From assembly GCA_001871755.1 (NCBI GenBank), contig MNXL01000074.1, positions 1-10,130 on the forward strand: 10,130 bases of DNA, given 5' to 3'. The DNA comes from Anaerolineae bacterium CG2_30_64_16 (lineage in GTDB: Bacteria; Chloroflexota; Anaerolineae; CG2-30-64-16). This document shows, one piece after another, positions 6,687 to 10,130 of the stretch. Made by a program: the position numbers and the translations under genes. Under the pieces are notes generated by a model. The model saw nothing but the letters and a program-made list of their open reading frames with translations. It was not told the DNA's origin and made no database searches. How positions within the stretch are numbered: position 1 is the stretch's first letter; each line of letters starts with the position of its first letter.

Positions 6687-8663
6687 ATGAGGATAGTCAG
6701 ACCAATGACCGATCAACTTGCGCCGGGATGGATCAAAAAACAAGCTGAAATCTCTCTGACTCGCCTCTTACCGCGGCTGAAAGCTCCCTTCGCTGATGCA
6801 GGCCCCGCCGCCTGGGACACGTTCAAGGCTCGGCTAACGCAGAATTTCGAGAACCTGTTCGGTCTGCTGCTGCATCTCTACGGATCACGCTACGACTTCT
6901 TCTACCATCTGGAGAGCATCCTGGAGACCGCCGCGCGCATGTGGCTGGCCCGCCCCGCTGAGCTCAAGGCGCTGGACGCCGAACGGGAAACAAACCCACA
7001 GTGGTTCCAGTCACAGGAGATGCTGGGTGGCGTGTGTTATGTGGACCTGTTCGCCGGCAACCTGGCCGGGGTGCGGGCCAAAACCCCCTACTTCCGGGAG
7101 CTCGGCCTGACCTACTTGCACCTGATGCCGCTGTTCGCATGCCCGGCGGGGGCAAACGACGGCGGCTACGCGGTGAGCGACTACCGTCAGGTGAACCCCA
7201 CTCTGGGCACGATGGCTGAGCTGGCCGGGCTGGCGCGCGCTCTCCGGGAGAACGGCATCAGCCTGGTGGTGGACTTCGTCTTCAACCACACCTCGGACGA
7301 GTACGCGTGGGCCCGGGCTGCGCGATCCGGCGATCCTACATACCAGGATTTCTACTACATGTTCCCCGACCGGACGATGCCGGACGCGTACGAGCGCAAC
7401 CTGCGGGAGATCTTCCCGGACGTTCGACCGGGCAGCTTTACCTGGCGGGCCGAGATCAACCGTTGGGTTTGGACCACCTTCAACAGCTATCAGTGGGACC
7501 TCAACTACAGCAACCCGGCCGTGTTCCGGGCCATGCTGGAAGAGCTGTTGTTTCTGGCCAACCAGGGTGTTGAAGTGTTGCGGCTGGATGCGGTCGCCTT
7601 CATCTGGAAACGCCTGGGCACCTGGTGCGAGAATCTGTCCGAGGCGCATATGCTGATCCAGGCCTTCAACGCCCTGGCCCGCATCGCCGCGCCGGCATTG
7701 CTCTTCAAATCGGAAGCCATCGTCCACCCCGATGCAGTCGCCCGCTATATCGACCCCGGCGAATGCCAGCTCTCCTACAATCCCCTGCTGATGGCGTTGC
7801 TGTGGGAGTCACTGGCCACGCGCGAGGTGCGCCTGCTGCAATACTCCATGCGCGAGCGATTCAAGATCAACTCGCAATGCGCCTGGGTGAACTACGTGCG
7901 CTGCCACGACGACATCGGGTGGACCTTCGACGACGGTGACGCCGGCCGGTTGGGGATCAATGGCTATGACCACCGGCAGTTTCTCAACGCCTTCTACACC
8001 GGCCGCTTTGGGGGTAGCTTCGCCCGCGGCCTCCTGTTTCAAGAGAACCCCAAGACCAGCGACGCGCGCATCTCCGGCTCCTGCGCCTCCCTGGCCGGGT
8101 TAGAGAAAGCCCTGTGCGAGCAGACACCCTACGAGATTGCGCTGGCCATCCAGCGCATCTTGCTGATCCACAGCATCATCCTGTCCATCGGCGGCATCCC
8201 GCTGATCTACCTGGGCGATGAAGCAGGCACGTTGAACGATTACAGCTACCGGCGCGACCCGGCCAAGGCCGGCGATAACCGCTGGGTCCATCGTCCCCAC
8301 ACCGATTGGGGCAAAATGGGCCAGCGGCACGATCCGAACACAATCGAGAGCCGCATCTACAAGCGATTGCGACACCTGATCGCCGTCCGCAAAGGATGCA
8401 AGGCCATTGCAGGTGGCGAAACCACAGTGATCGACCCGGGCAATGGGCACGTCTTCGGCTACATACGTCACCACGAGGGCGCACAGGTGTTGGTTCTGGC
8501 CAACTTCAGCGAGCGCGAACAGCAGATCGCCGCTAATACAATTCGCACTTATGGTTTAAGTTATGCTTTCCAGAACCTGGCGACAGGGGAAGCGATGACC
8601 ATAGGGAATGACGAGCCGTTGATACTGGAGCCGTACCAGTTTGTATGGCTGGCCGCGGCGTAG
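6687..8663 (+). CDS. Amylosucrase (GH13_4)
   Basis: This 658-residue enzyme is predicted to transfer glucose from sucrose to α-1,4-glucan, releasing fructose (EC 2.4.1.4), with sucrose hydrolysis and isomerisation as side reactions. A helical N-terminal domain (about 10-110) precedes the (β/α)8 barrel that starts at GGVCYVDLFAGNL (114-126). Family signatures are YLHLMPLF (143-150), DGGYAVSDYR (158-167), DFVFNHTS (196-203), nucleophile D301 in LRLDAVAFIWK, acid/base E343 in FKSEAIVHPD, and D408 in VRCHDDIGWTF. D158 and R532 (DNRWVHRP) match the pair that closes the sucrose pocket in Neisseria amylosucrase. The C-terminal β-domain ends in LEPYQFVWL. No signal peptide is visible, so imported sucrose is the expected substrate. 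ATG 6687 has GAGGT nine bases upstream; ATG 6705, six residues later, with GAGGA, is an alternative. A dedicated sucrose hydrolase is less likely but shares this fold. Confidence 0.95.
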   Translation: MRIVRPMTDQLAPGWIKKQAEISLTRLLPRLKAPFADAGPAAWDTFKARLTQNFENLFGLLLHLYGSRYDFFYHLESILETAARMWLARPAELKALDAERETNPQWFQSQEMLGGVCYVDLFAGNLAGVRAKTPYFRELGLTYLHLMPLFACPAGANDGGYAVSDYRQVNPTLGTMAELAGLARALRENGISLVVDFVFNHTSDEYAWARAARSGDPTYQDFYYMFPDRTMPDAYERNLREIFPDVRPGSFTWRAEINRWVWTTFNSYQWDLNYSNPAVFRAMLEELLFLANQGVEVLRLDAVAFIWKRLGTWCENLSEAHMLIQAFNALARIAAPALLFKSEAIVHPDAVARYIDPGECQLSYNPLLMALLWESLATREVRLLQYSMRERFKINSQCAWVNYVRCHDDIGWTFDDGDAGRLGINGYDHRQFLNAFYTGRFGGSFARGLLFQENPKTSDARISGSCASLAGLEKALCEQTPYEIALAIQRILLIHSIILSIGGIPLIYLGDEAGTLNDYSYRRDPAKAGDNRWVHRPHTDWGKMGQRHDPNTIESRIYKRLRHLIAVRKGCKAIAGGETTVIDPGNGHVFGYIRHHEGAQVLVLANFSEREQQIAANTIRTYGLSYAFQNLATGEAMTIGNDEPLILEPYQFVWLAAA

Positions 8664-8682
8664 AGACTATACGGCGAAGCGT

Positions 8683-8722
8683 GAGGTGCCCGGCAATTCC
8701 CCTTTCCAGTGCCGGGCACCTC
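8683..8722 (+). repeat. GC-rich hairpin between amylosucrase and the GH32-like gene
   Basis: GAGGTGCCCGGCA (8683-8695) pairs perfectly with TGCCGGGCACCTC (8710-8722) around a 14-base loop. Outer pairs and an AAGC/GCTT pair extend it towards 8677-8730. Only two T residues follow, so termination would be weak. It ends about ten bases before the next start codon, which has no Shine-Dalgarno, so it may lower or condition expression of that gene, or protect the upstream mRNA end. Confidence 0.65.
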
Positions 8723-8740
8723 GCCTGCTTACACAACGCC

Positions 8741-9742
8741 ATGACTTTCACACCATCTGATCGCTATCTATGGGATTTCTGGTTCGCACCACGTGCGCCG
8801 CGTCCAGATGTGCCCTATCACTTGTTCCACTTGCAAGCGCCCCAGGATTTGCCAGATCCAGAACGACGCCACGCCGTTGCGGCCGTGGGACACGCCGTTT
8901 CCGCCGATCTGGTACACTGGAAAGCGCTGCCGATCGCCCTGGCTGCCGGCGCACCTGGTAATTGGGACGACCGGGCAATCTGGACCGGTAGCATCATCGA
9001 GCGTGAGGGCATCTATTATTTTTTCTACACCGGCACCCATCGCGCCGAAAGTGGACTGATCCAACGCATCGGCCTGGCAACCTCGACCGACCTGATCCAT
9101 TGGCGACGTCATCCGGCCAACCCGCTGGTAGTGGCCGATCCACGTTGGTACGAGACGCTGGATCTGGGAGGCTGGCCCGAAGAGACCTGCCGCGACCCCT
9201 GGGTAGTTTACTCCCCCGCCGAAGCCGTGTACTACATGTTCTTCACCGCGCGCGTCAACTATGGGCCGGCCGATGGACGCGGCGTCATCGGCTGCGCCCG
9301 CTCCCCTGACCTGCTAACCTGGGAGATGCTGCCTCCGGTTAGCCCGCCTGGTGAGTTCGGTTACCTGGAAGTGCCGCAAGTGGTCTCCCTGCGCGGTCGT
9401 TTCTACATGCTTTTCTGCACCGCGGCTTCAAAGCACGCCGCACATCGGTTGGCTCGCACCGGCTCAAAGGGTCAGTGGTCCGGCACGGGCTACCTGGTGG
9501 CCGAAAAGCTCACCGGCCCCTATCGCCTGGCGGACGACGCGGGGCTGGTGGCTGACTATCAAGGCACCTACTATGCCGGCAAGCTGGTCGAAGATCCCAC
9601 GGGAAAACTGGTTTTTCTGGCGTGGCGCCAGTGGGATGCTGCCGGGAACTTCGTGGGCGGGCTGTCCGATCCCGCACCGATACACGTCCTGGCGGACGGT
9701 CACCTGGGGGTAGAGATGGGACGCTTGTGGCCAGGGCGGTAG
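8741..9742 (+). CDS. GH32/GH68-like single-domain β-propeller glycosidase
   Basis: This 333-residue protein has the repeat pattern of a five-bladed β-propeller fructosyl-hydrolase. Blade features are YLWDFWFAP (9-17), YHLFHLQAP (26-34), GHAVSADLVHWKALPIAL (50-67), WTGSIIE (81-87), CRDPWVV (150-156) and YLEVPQV (208-214). By analogy with clan GH-J, D12 is the candidate nucleophile, D152 of the RDP motif the transition-state stabiliser, and E210 the acid/base. The first motif is WDxW-like, as in GH68, rather than the WMNDPNG of classical GH32 invertases, and the C-terminal β-sandwich of GH32 is absent. No signal peptide is seen. ATG 8741 is chosen because the 32 codons before it read through the hairpin and look non-coding. 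The likely substrate is sucrose or a fructo-oligosaccharide, but a GH43-type pentosidase or a non-catalytic role cannot be excluded. Confidence 0.72.
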   Translation: MTFTPSDRYLWDFWFAPRAPRPDVPYHLFHLQAPQDLPDPERRHAVAAVGHAVSADLVHWKALPIALAAGAPGNWDDRAIWTGSIIEREGIYYFFYTGTHRAESGLIQRIGLATSTDLIHWRRHPANPLVVADPRWYETLDLGGWPEETCRDPWVVYSPAEAVYYMFFTARVNYGPADGRGVIGCARSPDLLTWEMLPPVSPPGEFGYLEVPQVVSLRGRFYMLFCTAASKHAAHRLARTGSKGQWSGTGYLVAEKLTGPYRLADDAGLVADYQGTYYAGKLVEDPTGKLVFLAWRQWDAAGNFVGGLSDPAPIHVLADGHLGVEMGRLWPGR

Positions 9743-9747
9743 AGTGA

Positions 9748-9855
9748 GAAGCGCCGAACGATACTTTTCACAATCTCGTCAGTAGCGGTACAATAGCGTT
9801 GGGTGACGACCCGGTGTTGGAGCCATTGCGTTTTCTCTGGCTGGTCGCCGTCTGA
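9748..9855 (+). pseudogene. C-terminal remnant of a second amylosucrase-like GH13 enzyme
   Basis: Five bases after the propeller gene an open frame without a usable start runs to TGA 9853-9855. From about 9757 it reads DTFHNLVSSGTIALGDD followed by PVLEPLRFLWLVAV. This aligns almost without gaps to the end of the amylosucrase in this window, YAFQNLATGEAMTIGND and then LILEPYQFVWLAAA. Both stop directly after the VWL/LWL strand that ends the GH13 C-terminal β-domain. The rest of such an enzyme is absent, because the upstream bases belong to the propeller gene. The nucleotide sequence is clearly diverged from the intact copy, so this is not a fresh tandem duplicate. Inference: an older GH13 gene was deleted or replaced here. 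A different GH13 subfamily as parent is possible. Confidence 0.6.
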
Positions 9856-9867
9856 TAGGAAGTTGCC

Positions 9868-10130
9868 ATGATCGCGGTTGAATCCCTGCTCCTACTGCTG
9901 GGCGGCATCGCCGTCGCCGCCGTGTTGATCCTGGCCTTCGGCCGCGGCGGAGGTGTCGGGCCGCGCGGCGGGCATGGGGCCGCTTCGGTCAGGCTGGTGC
10001 GGATATTGGCGGGCGGACTCGCTCAGGGTGACACCGAAAGCGCTCCCTGTTTTTGCACTAGATGCGATAGTGAGCGGGCATACGGTCGCAGCCAGGCCCG
10101 CCACCTTCTCAGAAACGGCGTGAAGCCGCT
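9868..10130 (+). CDS. Unrecognised membrane-anchored protein, 3' end outside window
   Basis: An open frame of at least 87 codons starts at ATG 9868, with AGGAAG (9857-9862) five bases upstream, and continues past the window edge without a stop. Residues 6-24 (SLLLLLGGIAVAAVLILAF) form one hydrophobic membrane segment. A Gly/Arg-rich stretch follows, and then a CFCTRC cluster (about 64-69) that could bind metal. The first 50 or so codons have strong G/C at third positions; later codons are more mixed, so a frameshift or a false 3' part is possible. I do not recognise the family. The gene begins 12 bases after the GH13 remnant and is probably unrelated to sugar metabolism. Confidence 0.4.
   Translation, partial: MIAVESLLLLLGGIAVAAVLILAFGRGGGVGPRGGHGAASVRLVRILAGGLAQGDTESAPCFCTRCDSERAYGRSQARHLLRNGVKP

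Noticed and set aside
6144..6743. Minus-strand open frame over permease 2
   Set aside because: Antisense shadow of a well-conserved permease, with low-complexity polar composition.
7011..7727. Minus-strand open frame inside amylosucrase
   Set aside because: Antisense shadow of conserved barrel motifs.
8645..8740. N-terminal extension of the propeller protein overlapping amylosucrase
   Set aside because: It reads through the hairpin, has a poorly spaced ribosome site, and has no family-like sequence before the conserved WDFWF start.
9789..9794. TACAAT as a -10 box for the last gene
   Set aside because: No acceptable -35 box at 16-18 bp, and it falls inside the GH13 remnant.
10036..10044. 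GAAAGCGCT resembling half of the LacI operator
   Set aside because: Only one half matches, it lies inside a probable coding region and has no promoter beside it.

Overview
The window holds a compact carbohydrate-uptake and α-glucan/sucrose-processing locus with all supported genes on the + strand. No ribosomal or phylogenetic marker is present. The best guess for the organism is a Chloroflexota bacterium of the Anaerolineae/Caldilineae type. This rests on the moderately high GC, the long Pro/Thr/Ala-rich linker directly after the lipoprotein cysteine of the binding protein, and the overall flavour of the LacI regulator and of the GH32-like protein. It is an inference, not a determination.

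Layout: (1) 1-101 is a leader with a perfect 16-bp inverted repeat at the window edge and a small palindrome just upstream of the first gene. (2) 102-1766 is trehalose synthase (TreS, GH13), apparently its own unit or the end of an upstream one. (3) 1847-1908 is a near-consensus sigma70-type promoter followed at once by two abutting LacI-family operators. (4) 1980-9742 is a probable operon: LacI-family repressor, lipoprotein sugar-binding protein, two CUT1-type ABC permeases, amylosucrase (GH13_4), and a single-domain five-bladed β-propeller glycosidase-like protein of the GH32/GH68 type. Within it, the binding-protein and permease genes are separated by a 306-bp structured spacer holding a rho-independent-type terminator and a second strong hairpin. 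Another strong hairpin lies between the amylosucrase and propeller genes. (5) 9743-10130 contains what reads as the C-terminal remnant of a second, divergent amylosucrase-like GH13 enzyme, then the start of an unrecognised membrane-anchored protein that runs off the window.

How the genes may work together (inference from families): the lipoprotein and two permeases import a disaccharide or oligosaccharide, with sucrose or a related fructoside the best guess, using an ATPase encoded elsewhere. The cytoplasmic amylosucrase transfers glucose from sucrose to α-1,4-glucan and releases fructose. The propeller enzyme would act on the β-fructosyl bond of sucrose or fructo-oligosaccharides. TreS interconverts maltose and trehalose. 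The LacI-family protein probably represses its own operon through the operators at the transcription start. The families are individually known; the combination, the structured attenuation points and the GH13 remnant are the most interesting parts. I found no tRNA, rRNA, CRISPR array, transposase or phage gene.
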